Assembly (NCBI GenBank): GCA_963717195.1
Contig: CAVQVR010000011.1
Span: 186,001 to 250,000, forward strand
Source: JACDAE01 sp963717195
GTDB taxonomy: Bacteria > Chloroflexota > Ktedonobacteria > Ktedonobacterales > Ktedonobacteraceae
DNA length: 64,000 nucleotides
Direction: 5' to 3'
Part shown: one piece after another, positions 37,821 through 46,431 of the stretch
Numbering within the stretch: position 1 is the stretch's first letter
Layout: every line of letters starts with the position of its first letter
The notes under the pieces: generated by a model
Databases searched by the model: none
Told to the model about the DNA's origin: nothing
What the model saw: the letters and a program-made list of their open reading frames with translations, nothing else
Program-made: the position numbers and the translations under genes

Positions 37821-38404
37821 ACAGCCCGAAACTCAACATCAACTTAGATGCTATGAACCAGGGAGAGGAAACTCCATTGCCTATAATCGGCAGAACCGAC
37901 CGTAAGGTGTTCTGGATCGTTCTGATGGTCTCATTATTTGCGCTCACAGGGATGGTTAGCCTGGTCTCTAAAGGCGCGATAGCTATGGCAGCGGCCGTCC
38001 CCGTCCCCTTCACAATCCAGGCAAAAACGCTGGCAGGGAGAAATTTTCACCTCTATCCCGGGGTGTCCCAGGCAGATAACAGCACACCAGTTGCAGTGAA
38101 CCAGATGGACTGCACGATTACCAACCTGGTCATTACGAAACAGATACCGGTCCCCGGCATCGGCAATATTACAATAAAGATGTCGGCAGGCAGTAGCACA
38201 CCAGCAAATCTCACCGGTCTGACCACCGATGTTGCGGCTCTCGGTACAAGCTCAACAAGCTTCCAGAACCTCTCCATCAACACAGGACCAGACAGCCTGG
38301 ACCTGACCTCACCGAGCGCAACATTGAATGACGCGAACATTAGCTCGCCCTATCTGCTCGTCAACAGCATTACGTTGCCCGGCCTGTCACTCTCTATTAG
38401 CTAA
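37766..38404 (+). CDS. Secreted or membrane-anchored protein, DUF6230-like
   Basis: About 212 residues from the ATG at 37766 (GAAAGGTG upstream; a GTG at 37754 is less well placed). A cytoplasmic leader of about 45 residues is followed by one membrane segment (VFWIVLMVSLFALTGMVSLV). An extracellular beta-rich domain comes next, with FTIQAKTLAGRNFHLYPGVS, MDCTITNLVITKQIPVPGIG, and the closing ITLPGLSLSIS. This domain and its neighbour recall the DUF6114/DUF6230 gene pairs. It overlaps the preceding gene, so the two are translationally coupled. No enzymatic motif is seen. Confidence 0.68.
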   Translation: MEQFSNQDPNIPGQGEILNSPKLNINLDAMNQGEETPLPIIGRTDRKVFWIVLMVSLFALTGMVSLVSKGAIAMAAAVPVPFTIQAKTLAGRNFHLYPGVSQADNSTPVAVNQMDCTITNLVITKQIPVPGIGNITIKMSAGSSTPANLTGLTTDVAALGTSSTSFQNLSINTGPDSLDLTSPSATLNDANISSPYLLVNSITLPGLSLSIS

Positions 38405-38578
38405 TAAAAAATATCTATAGCCAGCAGGAACAAGACAAGAAAATTCTGCGCATGGGTGGATTCTCCATATCCCAGGGGAAAAACGATCCGACTGTGGGGG
38501 CGTCAGGAATGAATTGCCGCCCCTTTCAATCCCTGCATATATATAGTATCGCATCTTTTGCTATAAGGAGCTAAGAAC

Positions 38579-39139
38579 GTGTATCGTACCTGGAGCAAAG
38601 TATTTATTCCACTTATAGCTATAGCCATACTGGCCGAAGTGCTTATCCTCAGGATCCCCTTGCCAACAGCAGCTAAAAGCCCGTTGCCGACAAAAATCAA
38701 CAAAATCGAGCCTCTCACAACTACCAACATAACGGCAAAACCAACTATTTTCGCTGCCTCGAGCGTCTTAACATTGCGAGCAACCGAGATTGACGGTACG
38801 AATGCCCATTTGAGTATACTTCCTGATCCACTCTATCCCACACTCAAATTTACGACAAACATCATCTATGGTATGCGCTTGAGCAAATCTCTCAACAACC
38901 TTACGCTGACCATGAGCGCAACGGGGGTAGCAATCGGAAATGGGGTTACCATCAAAACCTCGGTATTTAGCGATCTCGTGACGGCCCTTGGTAGTTTTAC
39001 CAATAAAGCAGACCTGCTCATCTTAATTGCGGGCGGTACCGTGAAACACCTCGTAATGAAGAATGTCACACTCAAGATAGATCGCTATCTTGATCTAAAC
39101 AGCCTGGATGCGCCGGGTCTCCAACTTTCCATATCTTAA
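38579..39139 (+). CDS. Secreted protein related to the upstream DUF6230-like protein
   Basis: A 186-residue protein with an N-terminal signal/anchor (VFIPLIAIAILAEVLILRIP) and an extracellular domain. The domain echoes the gene before it: a first strand set containing VLTLRATEIDGTNAHLSILP, a middle LTLTMSATGVAIGNGVTIKT, and the same kind of ending LDAPGLQLSIS. The shared ending and layout suggest duplication of one domain within the cluster. The GTG at 38579 is the likely start, with AAGGAG upstream. Function unknown. Confidence 0.62.
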   Translation: MYRTWSKVFIPLIAIAILAEVLILRIPLPTAAKSPLPTKINKIEPLTTTNITAKPTIFAASSVLTLRATEIDGTNAHLSILPDPLYPTLKFTTNIIYGMRLSKSLNNLTLTMSATGVAIGNGVTIKTSVFSDLVTALGSFTNKADLLILIAGGTVKHLVMKNVTLKIDRYLDLNSLDAPGLQLSIS

Positions 39140-39147
39140 ATTACCCA

Positions 39148-40668
39148 CTATACAAGTCCGGGGAAAAAATCTTTCTTTATCTGATCATGCTTTACACCTA
39201 CGTTCTTCAGTACGTGTTCGCATGCTCTCACCATATCCGGCGGCCCAGATATATAGTAGGTACGCTCTGTATAATCGGGAAGCGTGTTCAGAATTGTTTG
39301 CTCACTTATTCTGCCCACGAGACCAGTCCAGTTTCGAGGGGCAGAAGCTGTATCCGTCAAGGTATAAAAAGTCTTGACGCCAATTTTTGTTTGTGCTGCG
39401 CTTAAAACATCTTTATAAACGATTTCGTTCGCAGTTTTGTTTATATAGAAAAGGACGATATCACGCCTCTGTTGCATGTCAAGTATATATTTCAGCATAC
39501 TTCTAAATGGCGTAATACCTATACCGCCAGCGATAAAGACAAGTTTTTGCTGAGGATCCGGAGGAAGAGTAAAATCACCGGCAATCTGAGCTGCAAGAAT
39601 ATTCATTCTAGAGTCCATTTTAGACATGGCCCTTTTAAAGCTGCTACCCTGTTCATAAAAACGTACGCCAATATGAATGACATTCTCGGTTGGCGATGAA
39701 GCAAGCGTAAAATAGCGACGATTGCCCCTGCTGTCCGGACGAGGATGCCCCAGGGTGAATTCCATATACTGACCAGGAACAAATGCCAGTTTTTGTGAAG
39801 GCTTGAAAACAAAATCAACAATGCCAGGAGCAAGCTTATTCTTTTTGACTAACTTGAGCATGACTTTCAGCTTCGGGCTCACCAGATAAGAAAAAACATT
39901 TCCAACAACTAAAGCCAGTTCTGGTGTAGAGTAAATAGAGCCAATATGAAGCTGCGGAATGATTAAAATGCCAGTGAGAATTCCATATAATCTCCTCAAA
40001 TATTTCGTAGGAGGAGCCGTCAGTGGTTCAGTCAACATAATAAATGCAAAGAAAAAGAGTGGAGAGAGTACCAATAATTGTTTCAGTGCTGTAAAGACAT
40101 CTCCTCCTTGCGCCAGGGTAATAATCAAAGCGCTTATAAGGGCAGCAGCGCAAAAACTCCAGATCATATCTGCCTGCCGTAATTTTCGCGTAATCAGCAA
40201 TCCCCCAATCAGCACAGCAGGTAACATACCTGTAGTGCCTATCCACCAGCTAGCCGATTCACCAAGCACAAAAGAGGTAATAACAACAGCAATAGCAGCC
40301 GGATTAAAGAAATGTTTTCTGTTGAGTGCAAGAATGTACTTTGAAGAGATCGCCAATACCGCAGCCCAACCAAGAAACTGAAGAGCGCCCGGTGATTGTG
40401 CGGGATCAATAATCAGCGCAAGGATGAGAGCAGTAATGTAGGATGATTTAACGTTGGCCGGTACTTCAAATACGCGCGCAAGGATTGCATTCATTGCCCA
40501 ACAGATGAAAACCAGGAAGAGTGTTGATACAAGAAGCGAGAGTGGAGAAAAGTTAAGCAGCTTAAAATAAGCCAGGACAGTCGCCAGGCCAACCAGGCCA
40601 ATCAGCACATAGAGCACCAGGCGGTACATCGTTATGCGATCTAAGACATAATCTATCTTCGTCATCAT
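39148..40668 (-). CDS. NqrB/RnfD-type membrane domain fused to a ferredoxin-NAD(P)H reductase-type flavoprotein
   Basis: A 506-residue fusion. Residues 1-265 hold about nine membrane helices of the NqrB/RnfD kind (VPANVKSSYITALILALIID, HFFNPAAIAVVITSFVLG). Residues 275-506 are an FNR module: FAD-binding PGQYMEFTLG and RRYFTLASSP, NAD(P)-binding LVFIAGGIGITPFRSMLKYI, and the end YYISGPPDMVRACEHVLKNV. It would move electrons between NAD(P)H on the inside and a flavin carrier in or outside the membrane. It ends the operon with ApbE and an FMN-binding protein, its start overlapping the ApbE stop by four bases. This combination belongs to the extracytoplasmic flavinylation systems described in recent genome surveys. 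No covalent-flavin Thr motif was found in its own membrane part. Confidence 0.85.
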   Translation of the reverse strand: MMTKIDYVLDRITMYRLVLYVLIGLVGLATVLAYFKLLNFSPLSLLVSTLFLVFICWAMNAILARVFEVPANVKSSYITALILALIIDPAQSPGALQFLGWAAVLAISSKYILALNRKHFFNPAAIAVVITSFVLGESASWWIGTTGMLPAVLIGGLLITRKLRQADMIWSFCAAALISALIITLAQGGDVFTALKQLLVLSPLFFFAFIMLTEPLTAPPTKYLRRLYGILTGILIIPQLHIGSIYSTPELALVVGNVFSYLVSPKLKVMLKLVKKNKLAPGIVDFVFKPSQKLAFVPGQYMEFTLGHPRPDSRGNRRYFTLASSPTENVIHIGVRFYEQGSSFKRAMSKMDSRMNILAAQIAGDFTLPPDPQQKLVFIAGGIGITPFRSMLKYILDMQQRRDIVLFYINKTANEIVYKDVLSAAQTKIGVKTFYTLTDTASAPRNWTGLVGRISEQTILNTLPDYTERTYYISGPPDMVRACEHVLKNVGVKHDQIKKDFFPGLV

Positions 40669-41408
40669 TCGTGAATTACATACCTTTCAAAGCCAGCAGT
40701 AAATGTTGCTCTTGCATTAGCATCTATCATATATCCTTCAAATCCTGCTAACTTTCCGATAAATTGTATTCCTTTTTTGCCCATAGCAAACGCAGCCGTT
40801 GCAAAGCGATCAGCCTCATAAATATTTGGACCAATGACGGTCATACTGACAACATCTAGCAATGGCGTGTTGCGATTATACGGATCATAGATATGTTGTC
40901 CGCGAATGGCAGTACCAGAGGTAGCCACACCTTGATTGGTAAGAGCAAGCACTTTTACGTGCTCGCTACGCTTGAAGGGGTTACGGATGCCAACCCGCCA
41001 GGGATTACCATCTTTGTTTCCAGATACCTGAATATCCCCACCTGCATCAATGTAGAAATTATGAAATCCCTCTGCTTTCAGCAGAGTTGCGGCATTCTGG
41101 ATCGCCCATCCTTTGACAATCCCCGAAGGATCATAGAGACCATTACGTTGAATATCGAAATATCCATGCGTGTCTTTTTTTGTTTGTGCGCTTAAAGAGA
41201 GGATACATTTCATATCCTCGCTATAGTGAGCAGGAAGAAGCTCACCTCTATTTATTTTGGCGATCTCACTTGTATCTTTGTAGGTGCTAAAAATATCATC
41301 AACTGAGACAAAATAGGCAAATACTTTGTCCAGGTCACCTTGCCTGACGGTTGCATCGACGACTTCGATAGTAACGGGCATCCCCATAATCAGACATGTT
41401 TGTTTCAT
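40665..41408 (-). CDS. apbE: FAD:protein FMN transferase (ApbE family)
   Basis: A 247-residue ApbE-like protein. Family motifs: FSTYKDTSEIAKINRG near the N-terminus, GIVKGWAIQNAATLLKAEGF for flavin binding, NFYIDAGGDIQVSGN, and the C-terminal VVSMTVIGPNIYEADRFATA where the metal ligands sit. It transfers FMN from FAD to a threonine of a target protein. There is no obvious signal peptide (starts MKQTCLIMGMPVTIEVVDAT), and it is shorter than the lipoprotein ApbE of proteobacteria, which raises the question of which side of the membrane it acts on. Its natural substrate is the FMN-binding-domain protein encoded three bases upstream. Confidence 0.9.
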   Translation of the reverse strand: MKQTCLIMGMPVTIEVVDATVRQGDLDKVFAYFVSVDDIFSTYKDTSEIAKINRGELLPAHYSEDMKCILSLSAQTKKDTHGYFDIQRNGLYDPSGIVKGWAIQNAATLLKAEGFHNFYIDAGGDIQVSGNKDGNPWRVGIRNPFKRSEHVKVLALTNQGVATSGTAIRGQHIYDPYNRNTPLLDVVSMTVIGPNIYEADRFATAAFAMGKKGIQFIGKLAGFEGYMIDANARATFTAGFERYVIHE

Positions 41409-41410
41409 CG

Positions 41411-41905
41411 TTATACTTTTGCCTGCGAAAGAGCATCTGAGAGTGATTGTACGAATGCTTCACTACTATCAGTTGCCCCAGTTACGATGTCAACATTGGC
41501 ACTTTGCGCCTGAATCGCCTCGCTGGTGAGTTGAGGATCGGCATACTGATTGATCATCACCGAGCGATTGCGATCATTGGGATACTGCAAAAACTGCACA
41601 TCCGTTATTTTACCGTTCTGAATAATTGCTTTTACCTGTATATAGCCCCATTGCGCATCTGCAACGCTACCCGTGTATGAACCATCTCTATAGAGAGCAC
41701 CAGATACGCTCGTTGGTGTGGACGTAATCTGCCCATTGCTAGAAGGTGGGAGCGTAGACACAGGTGTAGTCAGCGATGAGCGTGATGAGGAACTCGAAGC
41801 AGTCATGCCACCAGGTAAGACAGCAACAGTGTTTGAATGGTTGTACATAAAGCTATAGAGGAGAAAAGACCCTATAATGATAACGGAAACAATGAGTTTC
41901 TTCAT
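41411..41905 (-). CDS. Secreted FMN-binding domain protein, substrate for flavinylation
   Basis: A 164-residue protein with an N-terminal signal anchor (KKLIVSVIIIGSFLLYSFMY), a Ser/Thr/Pro-rich stalk (about residues 35-70) and a C-terminal FMN_bind domain. The domain has DGSYTGSVADAQWGYIQVKA, IQNGKITDVQFLQYP and the motif VDIVTGATDSSEAFVQSL; TGAT matches the flavin-attachment consensus (S/T)GAT, with Thr as acceptor. It heads the operon and would carry covalently bound FMN on the outer face as an electron shuttle. No CXXCH or haem partner is visible nearby, so the terminal acceptor is unknown. Confidence 0.88.
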   Translation of the reverse strand: MKKLIVSVIIIGSFLLYSFMYNHSNTVAVLPGGMTASSSSSRSSLTTPVSTLPPSSNGQITSTPTSVSGALYRDGSYTGSVADAQWGYIQVKAIIQNGKITDVQFLQYPNDRNRSVMINQYADPQLTSEAIQAQSANVDIVTGATDSSEAFVQSLSDALSQAKV

Positions 41906-42320
41906 CTCTATTTACCTTTTTGAAAAACTTTTCTTGTGATTTTCCTCTGCATCCCTCCCATAGTATTGAGCTGGCATGCACCTTACATCCAGTCCTGACG
42001 CTCAATTATGATGAGAAGCGTGCTAACAGCTTCTATTTATCACAGAAAGATTAAGCCTTGATGAGAGAGATTGAGCCATCATATTTTAGAGCCTGCATAC
42101 CACAGGCCATCTTGCTATTTGTTCTCACTCAGCACTATAGTATCTTGCAAATATCAATAAAAAAGACGGTAAGTTGTAAAAAAATTGTAAAGGGCTTCAT
42201 AAAAATGCGAAGGAATAAGGCGCACGTGCTATACTGTTTTATAGAGTAATCAAGAAAATACAAAACACATCAACAAAAGAAGCTGGATTTTTCCAGGAAA
42301 GATACAGAGAAGTACCTTCT
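41906..42320. other. Divergent intergenic region, no gene supported
   Basis: A/T-rich DNA between the flavin operon (minus) and the DUF983 gene (plus). A 63-residue open frame at 42058-42249 lacks a ribosome-binding site and coding bias, so I do not call it. Both promoters should lie here. Confidence 0.45.
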
Positions 42321-42719
42321 ATGCCAGGATTTCTAACATTTCTCAAACGAGGACTTTTACTCCGCTGTCCCGTCTGCGGCCAGGGTCACCTGTTCAGCGG
42401 CATCTTTAAAATGCACGAATATTGTCCGGTCTGCCACTTTCAGTATGAACGTGAAGAGGGCTACTTCAGTAGCGCCATGGCTATCAACCTGGTCATTAGC
42501 GAACTGCTGATCACGGCGTTTGCCATTCCGCTGGCGGCTAATCAGGCTATCCCCATCTTAACGATTCTGCTATGGGGAGCACCGCTGCCAATTCTCCTGC
42601 CCCTGCTCTTCTTTCGCCATAGTCGTAGCCTGTGGATGGCGATGGACCATTACCTGCATCCAATTAATGTAGCCAGTGAGCAGATTACCGAAGCGGATAG
42701 CTGGCGAGGATACCGGTAA
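42321..42719 (+). CDS. DUF983 family zinc-ribbon membrane protein
   Basis: A 132-residue protein. The N-terminus has two CxxC knuckles (LLRCPVCGQGHLFSGIF and YCPVCHFQYEREEGYFSSAM) that form a zinc ribbon, followed by two to three membrane helices (INLVISELLITAFAIPLAAN, ILTILLWGAPLPILLPLLFF). This is the DUF983 architecture, common near cytochrome oxidase genes in other bacteria but with no agreed function. Here it stands alone between the flavin operon and secA. The start ATG at 42321 has only a weak upstream site (AGAGAAG). Confidence 0.85.
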   Translation: MPGFLTFLKRGLLLRCPVCGQGHLFSGIFKMHEYCPVCHFQYEREEGYFSSAMAINLVISELLITAFAIPLAANQAIPILTILLWGAPLPILLPLLFFRHSRSLWMAMDHYLHPINVASEQITEADSWRGYR

Positions 42720-42987
42720 AATCGACAGAAAAACAGTACAACAAAAGCAGCACTAGCCCGTATATAACTACGAGCCACTGGCAGCGCTCCTCATATATGG
42801 AGAACCGGCAAAAAATGGTATAATGAACACATCTATCTTCGCTCTACACATTTCAGTACCCTCAAGCGGGTCGAGAAAGAACGGGAATTCCCGCCGCCGC
42901 CAGTAGGGTAAATATATCTATAAAATCCGAAGAGGTCAAGTGGGAATGCAATGGCAGACTCATCTGTACATAGGAGAAAGCGCTATA

Positions 42988-45900
42988 ATGCAGTTACTGG
43001 GTAAACTCATGGGGGATCCCAACAAAAAGGATTTAAAGGCTATACAGCCAATCGTTGAAAAAATTAATGCACTGGAACCGGCAATTAAAAAGCTGAGTGA
43101 TGAAGAATTAGCCGCGAAAACAGTTGAGTTCCGTTCGCAGCTCTTTCTCCATCTCAAAGGTGGTATGGTGCTGGAAGACGAGCTCGCGAAGCTTTTTCTC
43201 GAAGCCCTGACAGAAGTGGAACCATTGGCAAAGCAATGCAACGATGAACAGCTACGCCTGGCAATCAGAGCATTTCGTCAGAAACTGGATCACAGCAAGG
43301 ACCATATAATAGACCTCAAAGATCATCTGCAAGATACGCTTTCAGACTGTTTTGAGAAGGGCTATGAAAACCTTTCTCCTCTCTTCAATACACTGCGCGT
43401 CACCGCAGCTATGGATATGGCAGAGAAGAAGCAACAGTGGCCCGACGAGGCCAGCGATCCCCACCAGGCTACCATTACTTTGCTGCAAAAAGTCGAGCCC
43501 GCCCTCGAAGAGATTGACGAGGAAGAATTGCATGACGCCTTCGACCTGGCGTGGAAGCGTTTTGAGCATACGGGTAGCAATGCTACCAGCGCAGACGATA
43601 AAGCGGATGAACACCTGGAACAGTTGCTTGGAAACATTCTCAAGAAGCTGCAACCAGAAATCGTAGCGATCAAGGCTGAGGCAATGGATAAGCTGCTTCC
43701 CCCTATGGTGAAGTGCTATCGCACAGGCAAGACCCTGGATGACCTGCTTCCCGAAGCATTCGCTGTAGCACGCGAAGCTGGCTGGCGTGCCATTAAGATG
43801 CGCCACTACGACGTACAGCTGATCGGTGGTGCCGTACTGCACCAGGGCAAGATCGCCGAGATGAAGACCGGTGAAGGTAAAACGCTGGTCGCAACCTTGC
43901 CAGTATACCTGAACGCCCTGACCGGACGCGGCGTCCACCTCGTCACTGTCAACGATTACCTGGCAAAGCGCGACTCCGCATGGATGGGCAAAATCTACAC
44001 CTTCCTGGGATTGACCGTTGGTGTTATCGTCAATGCAGTTGAGCCACAAACGGCTGAGCGCCAGGCCGCATATCAATGCGACATTACCTATGGCACCAAC
44101 AACGAATTCGGTTTCGACTACCTGCGCGACAACATGGTTACGTCACTGGACCAGACTGTACAACGTGAACTGAACTACGCCATCGTCGACGAAGTTGATA
44201 ATATCTTGATCGACGAAGCGCGTACCCCACTAATCATCTCGGGTCAGGGCCAGGAATCTACCGATATGTATGCCAGGTTTGCACGCTGGGCACCCCGTCT
44301 CAAACCCGAAACCGACTATACAGTGGAGGAGAAGCTACGCGTCGTCATGCTCACAGACGATGGTATCACGAAAATTGAGCAGTTGGCCGGCGTACAGAAC
44401 ATCTACGAAGAGGCCAACATTGACCTGACGCGTTACATGGAGAACGCCATTAAAGCACAGGTCCTCTTCAAGCGCGACAAAGACTACATCGTCAAGGATG
44501 GTGAGGTCATCATCGTCGACGAATTCACGGGCCGCCAGATGCCCGGACGCCGCTATAGCGAAGGCCTACACCAGGCCATAGAAGCGAAGGAAGGCGTGGC
44601 AGTACAACGCGAAAACCATACATTGGCAACAATCACCTTCCAGAACTACTTCCGCCTGTACGAGAAACTTGCCGGCATGACCGGTACCGCACTTACCGAA
44701 GCCGAAGAACTTAATAAAATCTACAAACTTGACGTAATCGTCATTCCACCCAACAAACCAACGATGCGCCAGGACCAGCCCGACCTGATTTATCGTACAG
44801 GTGACGCAAAGTTCAGGGCCGTTGTGGAGGAGATCAAGGAACGTAACGAGAAGGGGCAACCCGTGCTCGTCGGCACTACTTCGGTCGAAACCTCCGAACA
44901 TCTCTCGCATCTGCTCGACATGCAAGGCATTCAGCATAACGTCCTGAACGCCAAATATCACGAACATGAAGCACAGATCGTAGCGCAGGCCGGGCGCAGC
45001 GGCACCGTCACCATCGCTACCAATATGGCCGGTCGCGGCACCGACATTGTGCTTGGCGGCAACGCGGAAGGCTACTTCAGCAGTATTCTGCGCAAACATG
45101 CCGAGCGTGTTGACTACATCCACGACATGCCCGAGCGCAACGAGGATGAGCGGGCCGAGAAGGAAGAGGCGATCCAACAGTACCTTGAGAATATGACGGA
45201 AGAGGAAAAAGAGGAGCTCTTCCAGCAGAAAGTCATAGAATGTAAGGAAGATCACAACCGCGTACTGGAACTGGGTGGCTTGCACATCATCGGCACCGAA
45301 CGGCACGAATCGCGCCGGATCGATAATCAGTTGCGTGGTCGTGCTGGCCGCCAGGGCGATCCAGGCTCCTCGCGCTTCTTCCTGGCCCTCGACGACGAGT
45401 TGATGCGTCGTTTCGCCGCCGACCGCGTCGCAGGCATTATGGAACGCGTCGGTATGGAAGAAGATATGCCTCTGGAAAGCAAGCTCGTCTCGCGCTTTAT
45501 CGAAGGTGCCCAGACCCAGGTCGAGGGACGCAACTTCGATATGCGTAAACACGTTGTCGATTATGACGATGTTATTGCAAAGCAGCGTGAGGTCATCTAC
45601 TCCGATCGACGTGCAGTCCTCGAACACGGAAATATGCACGAGCGCATCCTGGGCATGATCCGCGCCGAAGTTGCTAGAATTGTAGACACCTGCATTCCCA
45701 GCCCCATGGTCACTGAAGAGGAACAGCTCGAAACACTCTTCAAAACGCTGGAGGTCTGGGTCGAGATTCCCGAAGACATGGTGCCCGAAAACCTGCATGC
45801 GGTACACCGTGACCAGCTCAAGCAAGACCTGATTGATCTCGTCGTTGAGCACTATGAAAAACGCGGTACATCACTGAAAAATCAGGCGAGCGAACACGGA

Positions 45901-46386
45901 ATCACGTTTGATCCGCAAAGCGAGTTCGAACGTAGCTACATCTTACAGGTCGTAGACCGTCTGTGGATGGATCATATCGACGCCCTGGATCTCATGCGAC
46001 AGGGCATTGGCTTCCGCTCCATGGCTCAGCGCGACCCCCTGGTCGAATTTAAGAACGAAGCCTTCCGCATGTTCGACGAATTAAAGGTGGCGATTCAGCA
46101 CTACACCGTCGATGCTCTTCTCAAACTTATGCGCAGCGAACTGACCCTTAGCATTGATCCACCTGCTCCACAACGCAAACAGCCACGCAATCTACGGACC
46201 AACACAGACGACATTGCCCGCGCTAGCGGTCAAGCCAAAACCGATGGGAACGGCGAGCGCACAAAGACTACCCAGGGGCAGCAGGGAAACAAAAATAGTA
46301 CTCAACGCAATATAGGAAAGATCGGACGCAACGATCCCTGCCCGTGTGGAAGCGGGAAAAAGTATAAGAAGTGCCATGGAGCATAA
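42988..46386 (+). CDS. secA: Preprotein translocase ATPase SecA with an enlarged N-terminal region
   Basis: About 1,132 residues from the ATG at 42988, nine bases after AGGAGA. SecA pushes unfolded preproteins through SecYEG using ATP. Motor motifs are intact: MKTGEGKTLVATLPVYLNAL (P-loop), YAIVDEVDNILIDEARTPLI (Walker B), VEIIDEFTGR-type linker as IIVDEFTGRQMPGRRY, ATNMAGRGTDIVLGGNAEGY and QLRGRAGRQGDPGSSRFFLA. The C-terminus has the zinc-binding CPCGSGKKYKKCHGA. Between the usual N-terminal helix (ELAAKTVEFRSQL) and the usual DDLLPEAFAVAREAGWRAIK there is an insert of about 210 residues, made of repeats of the N-terminal helical unit (see findings). It is a housekeeping gene and probably monocistronic. 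Confidence 0.96.
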   Translation: MQLLGKLMGDPNKKDLKAIQPIVEKINALEPAIKKLSDEELAAKTVEFRSQLFLHLKGGMVLEDELAKLFLEALTEVEPLAKQCNDEQLRLAIRAFRQKLDHSKDHIIDLKDHLQDTLSDCFEKGYENLSPLFNTLRVTAAMDMAEKKQQWPDEASDPHQATITLLQKVEPALEEIDEEELHDAFDLAWKRFEHTGSNATSADDKADEHLEQLLGNILKKLQPEIVAIKAEAMDKLLPPMVKCYRTGKTLDDLLPEAFAVAREAGWRAIKMRHYDVQLIGGAVLHQGKIAEMKTGEGKTLVATLPVYLNALTGRGVHLVTVNDYLAKRDSAWMGKIYTFLGLTVGVIVNAVEPQTAERQAAYQCDITYGTNNEFGFDYLRDNMVTSLDQTVQRELNYAIVDEVDNILIDEARTPLIISGQGQESTDMYARFARWAPRLKPETDYTVEEKLRVVMLTDDGITKIEQLAGVQNIYEEANIDLTRYMENAIKAQVLFKRDKDYIVKDGEVIIVDEFTGRQMPGRRYSEGLHQAIEAKEGVAVQRENHTLATITFQNYFRLYEKLAGMTGTALTEAEELNKIYKLDVIVIPPNKPTMRQDQPDLIYRTGDAKFRAVVEEIKERNEKGQPVLVGTTSVETSEHLSHLLDMQGIQHNVLNAKYHEHEAQIVAQAGRSGTVTIATNMAGRGTDIVLGGNAEGYFSSILRKHAERVDYIHDMPERNEDERAEKEEAIQQYLENMTEEEKEELFQQKVIECKEDHNRVLELGGLHIIGTERHESRRIDNQLRGRAGRQGDPGSSRFFLALDDELMRRFAADRVAGIMERVGMEEDMPLESKLVSRFIEGAQTQVEGRNFDMRKHVVDYDDVIAKQREVIYSDRRAVLEHGNMHERILGMIRAEVARIVDTCIPSPMVTEEEQLETLFKTLEVWVEIPEDMVPENLHAVHRDQLKQDLIDLVVEHYEKRGTSLKNQASEHGITFDPQSEFERSYILQVVDRLWMDHIDALDLMRQGIGFRSMAQRDPLVEFKNEAFRMFDELKVAIQHYTVDALLKLMRSELTLSIDPPAPQRKQPRNLRTNTDDIARASGQAKTDGNGERTKTTQGQQGNKNSTQRNIGKIGRNDPCPCGSGKKYKKCHGA

Positions 46387-46431
46387 AACCAGACAGGCTC
46401 ATACAGCAAGGAATTGATCCAGCTCTCGCGC

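Noticed and set aside
42058..42249. 63-residue frame before the DUF983 gene
   Set aside because: No ribosome-binding site, A/T-driven composition and no conserved feature.
43342..44076. 244-residue antisense frame under the SecA insert
   Set aside because: No ribosome-binding site and no domain; it follows from the helical repeats on the sense strand.
44566..45852. 428-residue open frame antisense to secA
   Set aside because: It lies wholly within the conserved SecA motor on the other strand, and its composition is that of a codon-bias shadow. SecA motifs are unambiguous.
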